A stretch of DNA of 64,000 nt, from the NCBI GenBank assembly GCA_017303835.1, contig JAFLBI010000001.1, positions 2,727,968 through 2,791,967 on the forward strand. Direction: 5' to 3'. The DNA is from Chitinophagales bacterium (lineage in GTDB: Bacteria > Bacteroidota > Bacteroidia > Chitinophagales > Chitinophagaceae). Below, in pieces: positions 52,795 to 62,200 of the stretch. Position numbers and translations under genes: made by a program. Every line of letters begins with the position of its first letter. Position 1 is the first letter of the stretch. The notes beneath the pieces were generated by a model, which was not told the origin of the DNA, made no database searches, and was given only the letters and a program-made list of their open reading frames with translations.

Positions 52795-53511
52795 ATGAAA
52801 GCTTTCGTACTTGCTGCCGGACTCGGAACCAGACTCAAACCCTGGACAGATCATCACCCCAAAGCATTGGCGGTGGTGAATGGTAAGTCACTACTGCAAA
52901 GAAATATAGAATACCTGCAGCAAGCGGGTATTCGTGATGTGGTGGTGAATGTGCATCATTTTGCCCAGCAGATCATTAATGCGATTCATGAAAACCAAGG
53001 CTGGGGGTCCGATGTGCAAATTTCTGATGAGTCAGACGCAGTATTAGAAACGGGTGGTGGCTTAGTAAAAGCGCAGCCTTTTTTTGCAGGCGAAACAGAT
53101 TTTGTGGTGATGAATGCAGATATCCTCACTGATCTGGATTTAAATAAAATGATTCAACACCACCAGCAGAGTGGTGCTTTGGCTACGCTGGCAACTACAC
53201 AAAGAGAGAGCTCTCGCTTTTTTTTATTTGATGTAGCTGAACGCTTGTCGGGCTGGACCAATACCAAAACCGGCGAAGAAAAAATTATGCGCGAACGATC
53301 GCCCTTGCATCCTGCTGCTTTCAGTGGCGTGCATGTGATCAATGCGCAATTGTTTCAACATATCCATAGAACAGGTAAGTTTTCTATGGTGGATGTATAT
53401 CTGGATATTTGTGCAGAGCAAATCATCAAAGGCTTTGACCATACCGGCGGATTATTGTTCGATGTGGGTAAACCGGAAAGTCTGGAGAAAGCTGCATCCA
53501 TTTTTCAATAA
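52795..53511 (+). CDS. murU: MurU-like nucleotidyltransferase (MurNAc-1-phosphate uridylyltransferase candidate)
   Basis: The 238-residue protein has the nucleotidyl-transferase signature LAAGLGTRLKPWT, then HHPKAL, with ETGGGLVKAQPFF and the metal aspartate in VVMNADILTDLD. The ETGGG(I/L)xKAxPxx block matches MurU of Pseudomonas, which makes UDP-MurNAc from MurNAc-1-P. The AmgK-like/RapZ fusion upstream fits a two-enzyme salvage route that bypasses de novo synthesis. Mannose-1-P guanylyltransferase is an alternative. It precedes an oxidoreductase gene by two bases. Confidence 0.8.
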   Translation: MKAFVLAAGLGTRLKPWTDHHPKALAVVNGKSLLQRNIEYLQQAGIRDVVVNVHHFAQQIINAIHENQGWGSDVQISDESDAVLETGGGLVKAQPFFAGETDFVVMNADILTDLDLNKMIQHHQQSGALATLATTQRESSRFFLFDVAERLSGWTNTKTGEEKIMRERSPLHPAAFSGVHVINAQLFQHIHRTGKFSMVDVYLDICAEQIIKGFDHTGGLLFDVGKPESLEKAASIFQ

Positions 53512-53513
53512 AC

Positions 53514-54527
53514 ATGGAATCTTCACCACGCTTTGCACTCATTGGTTGCGGTCATATCGCCGCAAGGCACTTACAACAAATCAATCGTGTAGGACTGTTG
53601 GTGGCAGTATGTGATATTGATGCTGATAAGGCAAAGAAATTGGTTGGTGATACGGTGCCTTTGTTTACCTCATTGAATACACTCCTGCAAGCAGAACTAG
53701 CTATAGATATTTTTGTCATCGCCACACCGAATGGATATCACGCCAGGCAAGCTATTGCATGTTTACAAGCCGGTCATCATGTACTCATCGAAAAGCCGAT
53801 GGCCATTAGCAGTGCTGATGCGGCAAGTATATTGTCAACTGCAACAAGCGTTGGTAAGCAGATTTGGGTAGTGAAGCAAAATCGGTTTAATCAGCCAGTG
53901 CAACAAGTAAAGCAATGGTTGCAAGAAGGGAAATTGGGTGAAATCCTGCAGTTCCAGTTAAGTGCTATCTGGTGCAGGGATGCGGCTTATTATGCGCAGA
54001 ATGCTTGGCGGGGTAGTGCAGATCTGGATGGCGGTGTTCTCTATACACAGTTCAGTCATTTCATTGATATACTACTATGGTTATTGGGGGATATGCAGGT
54101 GCTGGGTGGTTATAGAAGCAATGTGCAGCACCAAGGTTTGATTGCTTTTGAAGATCAGGGATTGGTGCAATTGCAAGCGCAATCCGGTGCAATAGGTTCG
54201 ATGCAGTATTCCGTGAATGCAGTGCAAAGAAATGCAGAAGGTAGTTTAGCTATCTATGGAAGCAAAGGTATGGTGAAGATTGGCGGACAATATTTGAATA
54301 CAATAGATTGGGCGGTGATTGATGGAGAAGAAGTTGATTACACTAATACAAACGCACCCAATCATCAATATGGCTTTTATGAAGGCTCTATGAGTCACCA
54401 TGATCAGGTCTATGATGCAGTGCTTGCTGCTTGGCAGGGGAAACCCCTTTCTATACTCAGTAATGTTGATGCTGTTAAAACCGTTGCCTTGATTGAGCAA
54501 ATTATGCAGCAAATCCCTTTACAGTAA
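53514..54527 (+). CDS. Gfo/Idh/MocA-family oxidoreductase (WlbA/WbpB-like)
   Basis: The 337-residue NAD(P)-binding protein has ALIGCGHIAARHLQQI at the N-terminus and VIEKPMAIS-type EKP at about residue 92. A second domain holds VLYTQFSHFIDILLWLLGDM. Sugar-nucleotide dehydrogenases of the WlbA/WbpB group oxidise UDP-GlcNAc uronate at C3 for acetamido-sugar synthesis. A left-handed beta-helix acyltransferase like WlbB/WbpD follows 63 bases downstream and supports that link. The cytoplasm is the expected site. An exact substrate cannot be read. Confidence 0.85.
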   Translation: MESSPRFALIGCGHIAARHLQQINRVGLLVAVCDIDADKAKKLVGDTVPLFTSLNTLLQAELAIDIFVIATPNGYHARQAIACLQAGHHVLIEKPMAISSADAASILSTATSVGKQIWVVKQNRFNQPVQQVKQWLQEGKLGEILQFQLSAIWCRDAAYYAQNAWRGSADLDGGVLYTQFSHFIDILLWLLGDMQVLGGYRSNVQHQGLIAFEDQGLVQLQAQSGAIGSMQYSVNAVQRNAEGSLAIYGSKGMVKIGGQYLNTIDWAVIDGEEVDYTNTNAPNHQYGFYEGSMSHHDQVYDAVLAAWQGKPLSILSNVDAVKTVALIEQIMQQIPLQ

Positions 54528-54590
54528 ACTGATTTTTCGCAGATTTTTTTCGCCTGCACCATTGTAACTTACCTGCATAAACTCAGGGTT

Positions 54591-55049
54591 ATGTCCATAC
54601 AATTAAAAGAATCCGGCGTGAAAGATGTAGTCACTGGTGAAAATGTTACTATCGTGGCACCGGTCAATTTGTACGAGTGTACACTAGGTAATGAAGTGTT
54701 TGTTGGTCCTTTTACAGAAATCCAGAAAGGCGTAACGGTGGGCGACAGAACCCGTATTCAATCGCATAGTTTTCTCTGTACGGGTGTTCATATTGGTGAG
54801 GATTGCTTTATCAGTCACGGAGTAATGTTTGTAAACGATACATTTGCAAACGGCGGACCAGCCGGTGAGCCTTCTAAATGGCATTCCACCTATATTGGCG
54901 ATAAAGTATCCATTGGTTCCAACGCAACCATTCTGCCCGTCACCATTTGTAGCAATACAGTGATTGGTGCAGGCGCAGTAGTAACCAAGGATATCAAAGA
55001 ACCGGGGGTGTATGCGGGTAATCCGGCAAGACTGATCCGACATCTCTGA
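54591..55049 (+). CDS. Hexapeptide-repeat (left-handed beta-helix) N-acyltransferase, WlbB/WbpD-like
   Basis: The 152-residue trimeric acyltransferase is made of isoleucine-patch hexapeptide turns (CTLGNEVFVGPFTEIQKGVTV, IGSNATILPVTICSNTVIGAGA). It ends with the usual VYAGNPARLIRHL. An acetyl-CoA-dependent acetylation of a 3-amino sugar nucleotide is expected by analogy with WlbB/WbpD and by the oxidoreductase gene upstream. Stop and next start share one base (TGATG), so translation is coupled to the methyltransferase gene. Confidence 0.87.
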   Translation: MSIQLKESGVKDVVTGENVTIVAPVNLYECTLGNEVFVGPFTEIQKGVTVGDRTRIQSHSFLCTGVHIGEDCFISHGVMFVNDTFANGGPAGEPSKWHSTYIGDKVSIGSNATILPVTICSNTVIGAGAVVTKDIKEPGVYAGNPARLIRHL

Positions 55050-55957
55050 TGCAATTTGATCATTCCATTTGTAAACTCTGTGGTGGCGGTGGTAATACCA
55101 TCCGCTATCGATTGCGTATGGCCAATGTGGTCGTTTGCCAGCATTGTGGATTTCACTATACGGATTACAAAGACGATGAATATGCAGGCCTCTCTGCGCA
55201 TTCTGAGTCGACAGTATTAGATGAAAAAGCCATTCGCTACATCGAAGAAAAACTGCAGAGCAACCCGCACCGATTTGATCACCACATCGCTACTGTATTG
55301 CAGCATAAGCAGCAGGGCACTTTGCTGGACATTGGTTTTGGCGGTGCATTGTTTCTACGCTCCATGCTTCAACAAGGTTTTGATGCTTATGGTATTGAAT
55401 TGGATAAGCAGTACTTATTGTATGCGAAAGAAGTACTTGGTCTAAGTAATATCAATGATTTGCCGGTACAGGATGCGTACTGGCAAGAACGCTATGCCGG
55501 TTTTTTTGATGTGATTGTGTTATGGGATGTGCTGGAGCATGTGAATGATCCTGTAGCGCTGATGCAATCTATTCAGCGATTACTGAAACCGGGTGGATAC
55601 TTGTTTATTGATACGCCCTGCAGGGATGGATTCTACCATCGTTCAGGCGAATGGTTATTCCGTTTAAGTGAGGGACGATGGAAGGGTTTATTACATGATT
55701 TGTATTCCAGCCACCGTTTTGGGCACAAACAAATCTTCAGTAAGCAGGATATGCGTAAGCTCTTAACACAATTTCAATTACAGCCTGTTAGTATTCAACA
55801 GTTTCATGAAATGAGTTTTCCATATGCTTTTTATCTCAAGAAAATTTTAAAGCGCGATTGGCTGGTATCCATTGCACTGCCAATGGTGAAGCTATTCTTC
55901 GCTGTAGTAAAGATTCGGAATAAGATGATGGTGGTTGCGAAAAATAATCTTACTTAA
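55049..55957 (+). CDS. Class I SAM-dependent methyltransferase with N-terminal zinc ribbon
   Basis: The protein has 302 residues. An N-terminal CxxC pair (CKLCGG, CQHCGF) forms a zinc ribbon. The SAM-binding core shows LLDIGFGGALFL, the acidic end GIELD, IVLWDVLEHVNDP and LLKPGGYLFIDTP. Such enzymes often methylate sugars during polysaccharide or lipid glycan synthesis, and the neighbours support that. A hydrophobic basic C-terminus may touch the membrane. It overlaps the convergent methyltransferase gene by 8 bases. Confidence 0.85.
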   Translation: MQFDHSICKLCGGGGNTIRYRLRMANVVVCQHCGFHYTDYKDDEYAGLSAHSESTVLDEKAIRYIEEKLQSNPHRFDHHIATVLQHKQQGTLLDIGFGGALFLRSMLQQGFDAYGIELDKQYLLYAKEVLGLSNINDLPVQDAYWQERYAGFFDVIVLWDVLEHVNDPVALMQSIQRLLKPGGYLFIDTPCRDGFYHRSGEWLFRLSEGRWKGLLHDLYSSHRFGHKQIFSKQDMRKLLTQFQLQPVSIQQFHEMSFPYAFYLKKILKRDWLVSIALPMVKLFFAVVKIRNKMMVVAKNNLT

Positions 55958-56594
55958 TACATTCAAAAGCCAAGTGATCTATAAATCTGCTTGGCGCTTC
56001 TACAGTCTTAAATGCTGGTTCTGAGGAGTCCCCCATCTCGCATCTGCGTATTTGTGTAAAGCCAGCATTTTGTAATTCGTGCTGCAATGACACCTCATCC
56101 CACATCCACAAATGATGCGAATTGCCATAAGCTTCAATTAGTCTGTTCTTAAGACCTTTTGAGCGTTGTGGTATCCCTAAATAAGATCCTTCCATGAAAA
56201 TATCTGCTGCGTTTGTTTTACCAGCAATCTTATCAGATTGGTAGCGAACGATATATTTTTCAAGGTCAGGTAAAACGCATCTAAATATGCCACCGGATTG
56301 AAGTAACGCATATGTATTTCGTAGAGCAATCACGCAATCCTGTCTGCTCAAATGTTCCAGAACATGTGAACAATAAATGGCTTTACAGGAATTGTTTGCA
56401 ATGGGCAGGCCTTTTACAATATCCCCATACAAGATATTATCCGGGAAGGTTAAGCCTTTCAGGCTGGATGCAAGCAGTTTGCCGATAATAGGTATCTTCT
56501 GTATGCGCAGTGTGGGTGTTGCATCAAAATTGAGCCAATTATCTGGCGCGGTTACGCCACAACCATAATGGACATAAAGATTCTCCTGCTTCAT
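55950..56594 (-). CDS. SAM-dependent methyltransferase-like protein
   Basis: The 214-residue protein has HYGCGVTAPDNWLNFD near the start, in place of the usual glycine-rich loop, AIYCSHVLEHLSRQD and LLQSGGIFRCVLPDLEKY. This pattern, with WLNFD and GI...VLPDLE, is common to methyltransferases of polysaccharide loci. A function in glycan decoration is plausible. It lies convergent to the upstream methyltransferase and on the same strand as the NagX-like gene, whose end is 12 bases away. Confidence 0.78.
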   Translation of the reverse strand: MKQENLYVHYGCGVTAPDNWLNFDATPTLRIQKIPIIGKLLASSLKGLTFPDNILYGDIVKGLPIANNSCKAIYCSHVLEHLSRQDCVIALRNTYALLQSGGIFRCVLPDLEKYIVRYQSDKIAGKTNAADIFMEGSYLGIPQRSKGLKNRLIEAYGNSHHLWMWDEVSLQHELQNAGFTQIRRCEMGDSSEPAFKTVEAPSRFIDHLAFECIK

Positions 56595-56606
56595 GCTGCA
56601 ATGATA

Positions 56607-57761
56607 CTATACTTTGATATAAATCTTTCGCTTATCCAGTACATAACAGATGCCCCAGTAGAATACTATCAGTAGAATGGCGTATAAAAGTGAGCCTACT
56701 CTTAGGTCTTCTGAAATGTTTTTACAAAATGTATTATAGAACCATGGGAAGAAAGATGTATATGTTGGTTCTCCTGTTTCTGCATTCACGCCAGTTGACC
56801 AACGGAGTAATCCTGTGAGTCTGGGTAGAAACCCACTCAATACAAAAATGAATAATGGGTTCTTACCAAATACATCAAAGAAGCGGCTCCAAGCACCCTT
56901 GGCTTCCTTGAATTCAATCAGGTATATCAAGATGCCAATCACCAGCATGGCCAGTCCTGTGGTGTACAAGGTGTAACTGCTGGTCCAGATTTTTTTGTTG
57001 ATAGGGAAGACCATATCCCAGCATAGTCCTGCAAAAATCAGGATCAATCCCGCCACAAATAAATTACTCAGCATTTCATAATTCTTGCCCTTTTGCTGAA
57101 TATACTGTCCGGTAAAATAGCCAAACACCACCTGTACTATCGCCGCTGGCGTGCTGAACAATCCTTCCGGATCAAAGGGTACGCCTTCGCCCATATAGAT
57201 ATGCGATTCGCCAAACAAATTGATATCGCGTTGCGTACCAAAAAAGCCCTGCATGCTATAAGGGTCTGCAGGATTACCCAGAAAATAACTCAATAGCCAA
57301 TAAGCAATCAATAATATGGCGCTGAACACAAAAGCACCTTTGGTTTTGAAGTAATAGACAATGATGGCAGCAAAACCATAGCACAATGCAATACGTTGTA
57401 ACACACCCATGATGCGGACGTTTTGCCATTGCTTCATCACCAAATGACCGTCTTGCCATTTTACAAATGGACTCCAATGCAGCAATAAGCCAATGAGGAA
57501 GATTAAGGCAGTACGCTTCAATACTTTTTTCAAGAAAGCAGCTTGCCCGGCCTCTTCAAATCTGGGCATCACAAAAGCCAGCGCATTACCAACGGCAAAC
57601 AAAAAAAATGGAAAGACTAAGTCTGTTGGTGTGCAGCCATGCCATTCCGCATGTTTGAGCGGACCAAAAATATGGCTCCAACTACCGGGGTTATTCACCA
57701 AAATCATTAAGGCAACAGTAGCGCCGCGAAATACATCCAGAGAGTAATAGCGTTGGTTCAT
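56607..57761 (-). CDS. NagX-like multi-pass acetyltransferase (DUF5009 / heparan-alpha-glucosaminide type)
   Basis: The 384-residue integral membrane protein has about ten helices. The N-terminus SLDVFRGATVALMILVNNPGSW, followed by HAEWHGCTPTDLVFPFFLFAVG, is the hallmark of the HGSNAT/YeiB-like family. The histidine in EWHG is the expected acetyl acceptor in the eukaryotic enzyme, which moves acetyl groups from cytosolic acetyl-CoA to an amino sugar across the membrane. Bacterial homologues are thought to act on amino sugars. Its place beside polysaccharide and MurNAc-salvage genes is consistent. It is divergent from the exosortase gene. Confidence 0.83.
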   Translation of the reverse strand: MNQRYYSLDVFRGATVALMILVNNPGSWSHIFGPLKHAEWHGCTPTDLVFPFFLFAVGNALAFVMPRFEEAGQAAFLKKVLKRTALIFLIGLLLHWSPFVKWQDGHLVMKQWQNVRIMGVLQRIALCYGFAAIIVYYFKTKGAFVFSAILLIAYWLLSYFLGNPADPYSMQGFFGTQRDINLFGESHIYMGEGVPFDPEGLFSTPAAIVQVVFGYFTGQYIQQKGKNYEMLSNLFVAGLILIFAGLCWDMVFPINKKIWTSSYTLYTTGLAMLVIGILIYLIEFKEAKGAWSRFFDVFGKNPLFIFVLSGFLPRLTGLLRWSTGVNAETGEPTYTSFFPWFYNTFCKNISEDLRVGSLLYAILLIVFYWGICYVLDKRKIYIKV

Positions 57762-57837
57762 GGCAGGCAGTTAAGGTTAATTAAAGCTATTAAATTTATG
57801 CATTAGCCAAGCGGGTTTCCTACCTATCTTCATACCA

Positions 57838-58380
57838 ATGTTCTCCTTGGCTCGAATACAAAAATTATTTCTGATCAAATTCCTGCTTGTATTTGCCATA
57901 CTGTATGGTGGTACCTACGGCTTTATTGCTTTAGCCTCACCTACTGGCAAGTTATCCTTGCCATTTCTGCAGTCCTTAGATTATGTTGCTGCTTATCGCA
58001 AACTACTCTTGCATGGCGCTGGTCAATGCTTGGAATGGTTGGGTTATACCGCAGCCTATCCGGATGTGTATCGGTTACAAATCAATGAAGCCAATCGAGT
58101 TCAATTGGTCTATGATTGTTTGGGTATTGGTATTCTTTCATTCTGGATAGCCTGGTGTGCCGCTGCGGCACATGCGTGGAAATTCCGGTTGGTTTGGATA
58201 TTCGGTGGTTCTGTGTTGATTACATTGCTGAATATGCAGCGTATAGCATTGCTATTGATTGCACATTACGAGCACTGGAACATCTTCGCAGGTATCGATC
58301 ATCACGATATGTACAATATGGTGATCTATACTGTTTTGTTGCTGCTTTTATTACTGCACTATCGCTTGGTGAAGGAGTAG
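57838..58380 (+). CDS. Exosortase/archaeosortase-family membrane protein
   Basis: The 180-residue protein has several membrane helices. The three conserved active-site residues of exosortases are in the expected order: Cys94 (VYDCLGIG), Arg135 (NMQRIALLLI) and His155/156 (IDHHDMYN). Exosortases cleave the C-terminal signals of exported proteins and process them in the membrane, typically alongside exopolysaccharide synthesis genes. A candidate substrate with a PVDGG-TM-basic tail is encoded at 58850-59257, and a Wza/Wzc locus starts at 62869. It lacks the large extra domain of long exosortases. The subtype is not assigned. Confidence 0.83.
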   Translation: MFSLARIQKLFLIKFLLVFAILYGGTYGFIALASPTGKLSLPFLQSLDYVAAYRKLLLHGAGQCLEWLGYTAAYPDVYRLQINEANRVQLVYDCLGIGILSFWIAWCAAAAHAWKFRLVWIFGGSVLITLLNMQRIALLLIAHYEHWNIFAGIDHHDMYNMVIYTVLLLLLLLHYRLVKE

Positions 58381-58849
58381 GTGACCTCATCTCCCTCCAT
58401 CCTACGCTTCAGCTTCGGATGGTAAACCGCTAAAACTTCTGTTTGACCTCACCCCGGCCCTCTCCAAAGGAGAGGGAGAATTATATATTAACGATTAACA
58501 ACCACGAAGTGGTTATATAAATAGTAATAAAGTCTAAAGTAGAAGCCACAACCACGTAGTGGTTGAACACTTAATATCCTCGCATTGCTTTGTCTAGATG
58601 TTGAATTGAAGAAATCGTAGTTGGTATATGAAGCGACTATAATTCTTCCGTAGACTAAAGTCTATGGTCAGGTTTAACGAATAAATTATTCCAGTGATTT
58701 GCTCCCCTGCCAAGGGGAGCCGGACTCCGAACAGCGTGAGGAGGACTGAGGGGTATGATTGTATAGTATCTCCCCTCCCCGCAAGCCCTACGGAAATTTA
58801 CTCTGCTGCATTTATCTGAGCATTAAATATGAATAGCTATCGGAAAAAA
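58381..58849. repeat. Gene-free stretch packed with unrelated palindromes
   Basis: Hairpins include CCCTCTCC-AAA-GGAGAGGG (58458-58476), AACCAC-GAA-GTGGTT (58500-58514) and CAACCAC-GTA-GTGGTTG (58549-58565). Further copies are a type A REP hairpin (58648-58667) and GCTCCCCT-GCCA-AGGGGAGC (58701-58720). No coding frame is supported. Confidence 0.8.
58648..58667. repeat. Stray type A REP hairpin (R9)
   Basis: CCGTAGACT-AA-AGTCTATGG is the same palindrome type as R5 and R7 in the umuDC array 12 kb away, with one T-G pair. No transposase gene is adjacent, so it is a solo copy. Confidence 0.88.
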
Positions 58850-59257
58850 TTAGCGCGAAAACTTTTTACGGGCTGCTCTTTTTCGTATACCCATGGCTGC
58901 ACCAACAACAAGCATTACAGAAAGCCCGCCATCAACAGGAACACCTGCATCTGTTGGTGTTCCGCCACCTCCTCCGGTGCCTGGACCGCCAGGGTCACTA
59001 TTGCCGTAAAGTCCTTGGTTAAAACTTCTTGAGTTGGTACTATCTCGAAGTAAACGTCCCTGACCGCTGAATAAATTAGAATCAGAAGGGGTTAACAGTG
59101 TGCTCTGTCTGTTAGATTCAAACATATTGGTTGAACCGCCTTCAAAAATATTTTGAGGCACCCATTCACCGCTTTGTGCCTCTACAGTCACAAAACAGCA
59201 AACACCAAGTGTACAGCTAAAAACTCTTCGAATATATAGATACAATACTTGCTTCAC
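58850..59257 (-). CDS. Exported protein with exosortase-type C-terminal sorting signal (PID-CTERM-like)
   Basis: The 135-residue protein starts with GTG at 59257, sharing one base with the stop of the upstream gene (TAGTG). It has an N-terminal signal peptide (VFSCTLGVCCFVTVEAQ) and a low-complexity Ser/Asn/Gly middle. The tail is tripartite: PVDGG at residues 107-111, a membrane helix LSVMLVVGAAMGI, and a basic end RKRAARKKFSR. This matches the style of PID-CTERM sorting signals processed by Bacteroidota exosortases. The exosortase gene lies 470 bases away on the other strand. The mature part has no recognisable domain. Confidence 0.75.
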   Translation of the reverse strand: MKQVLYLYIRRVFSCTLGVCCFVTVEAQSGEWVPQNIFEGGSTNMFESNRQSTLLTPSDSNLFSGQGRLLRDSTNSRSFNQGLYGNSDPGGPGTGGGGGTPTDAGVPVDGGLSVMLVVGAAMGIRKRAARKKFSR

Positions 59258-62200
59258 TAATCAACAATCAATTTGGTAGTCCACCTGCCGCTCTTGCCGC
59301 TAATCTGTAACTGATAAACACCTTTTACGGGATTTAATTGTCCTGCCGGTATTACTTGTACAGATTGTGTACCCTTATGTGTAAATGTATATAAGCTTAA
59401 CTGTTTTCCAAGCGCATCAATAATACTTACCTGATATTGGTCGTCAGGTATATTAAAAAGCATCAATTGTATATTACCGCCCTTGTAAGGGTTTGGATAC
59501 ACGCGCACAGATTGTTTGCCTTCTTCTGCTTCTGGTCCGAAATAAGCCATATTGCTGTATTGGTAACTACCATCCAGCATTAGCTGTTTTATGCGGTACC
59601 AGGTTTTATCTGCTGCCGCACGCATATCTGTCCAATTTCTGGCTTCGCCGCTACTCTTCTTACCTACAAAGTAGAAACTGTTTCCATCAATGGATTTTTC
59701 TACTTCATACTGCAGCATATCTTGTTCAGTTCCGGCCGCCCATTGCAATTGAATCAATCGTGCCGCATTGGCTTGTCCTTCCAATTTCACACTATGCTGA
59801 ACACCTGATGGACGAATTTTGCGGAATACAATGCGGAACCTATCTCCACTCGAACTTGCATCAGCTGTTACCGTGAATGGAATGACCATGGTGTCTTTAC
59901 GCACGTAAGTGAATGTCTGCAAAAGTCGATCTTCCAAAAATGGCAAAACACCCTCTACATGAAAATCCTGACCAACCAAAATCAACTGATATTGTTGGCC
60001 ATTACCAGTTTGCCAAATACGGAATTGAATAGTATCTGCAGCGCTGAGTTGTTGTCTGGCATCAATACTGAGGTTGCTGCTTTTGGTAACAATACAAAGG
60101 TTTTCAGTGCCATTGCTGAGTTTGGCTGCATCTTCCCGATTATTGATACTATTGCTGAAATTTTCGCCAAGTACCAGCGTAGTGCCATCCATATTAATCC
60201 AGCGACCACTTACTTGTTTACGCAACATGGCTCTAAGCTTGGCATACACATTGGGGTTGCCTCCAACAGACTCATAAATATTGGTGAGGCTGCCTGCATC
60301 CAATGCTTTATGGGCTTCATTGATACGTAATACAGGGTTGGAAGCACTGGTTTGAGTGAAAAAGCCCATGCCGGGTTGCAGGTACCTGCCCACATTGGAA
60401 GCGCCATTATCATTTGTCTCTGTGAATGAATTATAAGTAACGTATGCGCCGGTAGTACCGATGGTGGGATCAAAATACCAATAGGTTGTTTGAATATTGG
60501 TAGATGCATTTTGTACACTATGCCAGTCTACAATAGCCGGGAAAGGATTGGCTACAAGACTATAACCGTTGGTGCTGTTGTTTAAACTATTCCCACTGCT
60601 TGGCACACCTGCTGCACTGCTGCTGGCTCCACTGGTTGTAAAAGTGATATCACCATAAATGAGTTTACCTGTTGCCCTGAGCCTAGTATCCCTATTCATC
60701 GTTGTTGGCGTAGGTAGGGTAGTGATATTGGCATTGCGATCGCCTCGGATCAAAATACGATAGCCTCGATAAGGATCTAGTCTGGTGGTTCTGGTATTGG
60801 TAATATCGCCCCAGGCAGCACTGATATACGTATGCATTGAACGGCTACCTGTAGCTGTTCTGTCAAGACCTGTGGTTGGATCAACGCCGCTGCCGGCAAG
60901 TCCGGTAATATGTGTACCAAAGCCTGCAGTAGTAGCTCCGGCTTCCTGCCAGTTATCGTACACAAAACTATTGTCTGTATATACGCCGCCTGAACTAAGG
61001 TCTCTGTAAGCACGATTGCCACTGGGTATATAACGTTCTATGCGAATACCACCCAGGCTACCATAGCTTACGCTGGCGCCGCTGCCAACAGTAGCTATCT
61101 GGGCTGTATTGCCGATGGATGAAGACTGTAGTGTTAGGATATGATTAGCTGTATTCAGGTTGCCATTGGTGAGATTTAATCTTCTCACAATAGTAAGGTC
61201 ACTGCCCAATGTAACACCTGCACTAGCACCAGTTCTATTCAATGTTAAATCTCTCAACGTATTCGCACCGGTATGGAACTTAATGGTTGGTGAACTGCCT
61301 AAAGTGCCACCAATAACTAGATTGGAGGTAGATGAGCCCAGTAGGTCACCTGTGAAAGAGGAGCCATTACCATTTAGTGTAAGGGTATTTCCATTGATAT
61401 CCAAATCAGCATTGGAATTACTGATCACCAAGGCGCCAGCTATCGTTAAATCAGTAGTCATGGTCTTGGTGCCTGTTCCACTGATCGTGAGATTATTATA
61501 AGGAAGATTTGGAATATTCAAGGCACCATTCTGTGCAAATTCGATGGTGCTGTTGGTCAAAGTATAAGTGCCGCCACCTGGTGTAAAAGTGCCTGTTATA
61601 GTAACAGTACTGCCCGATCCAATGGTTCTATTGCCACCTGTTGCGTTTAAGTTTGTAAAAGTGCCCGATGGAATTGTCTGTGCGCCAACTCTGTAAAACT
61701 CAACTGTAAATGGCCAGCTTTGTCCAGCAGGCATAGATGGGTTAAAGCTAGACCCTGATCTAAGTGTACCGGTTCCACTTAAGCCGGATGGTGTGCCAAA
61801 TATTGCAGCAGAACTGGCTGTGCTTGTAAGGTCAAATGTGTTTCCACTCGAAATAGTAAATGTACCACTGATATTGAATGCCCCGCCAGACAGGTTTACA
61901 GTGATAGTGGTTCCTGTAATGCCTAAGTTGTACACGTTTACGCCAAAACCAAAGGAGGTTAAATTGTGTGTGCCGCTTTGTGTGAAATTAATGGTAGAGC
62001 CAGTTTGAAAGTCTCTTGTAGTTGCGGTAAATACAGTTGTGCTCACATCAGTTGCCAGATTATGTGCATAGGTTCCATTATTTTCTATAACGAAATTTGT
62101 ACCACTGCCCCCATCAACAAAAGTGATGCTATGAGAGGCGGTCAATGTTCCGCCATTATTGATTTGAAGTGTAACCGCATTGATGCCTGTTGAGTTCAGT

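Noticed and set aside
59493..62193. Several plus-strand open frames opposite the large type IX-secreted protein
   Set aside because: They lack family motifs and lie wholly within a well-supported minus-strand gene whose repetitive composition creates open antisense frames.
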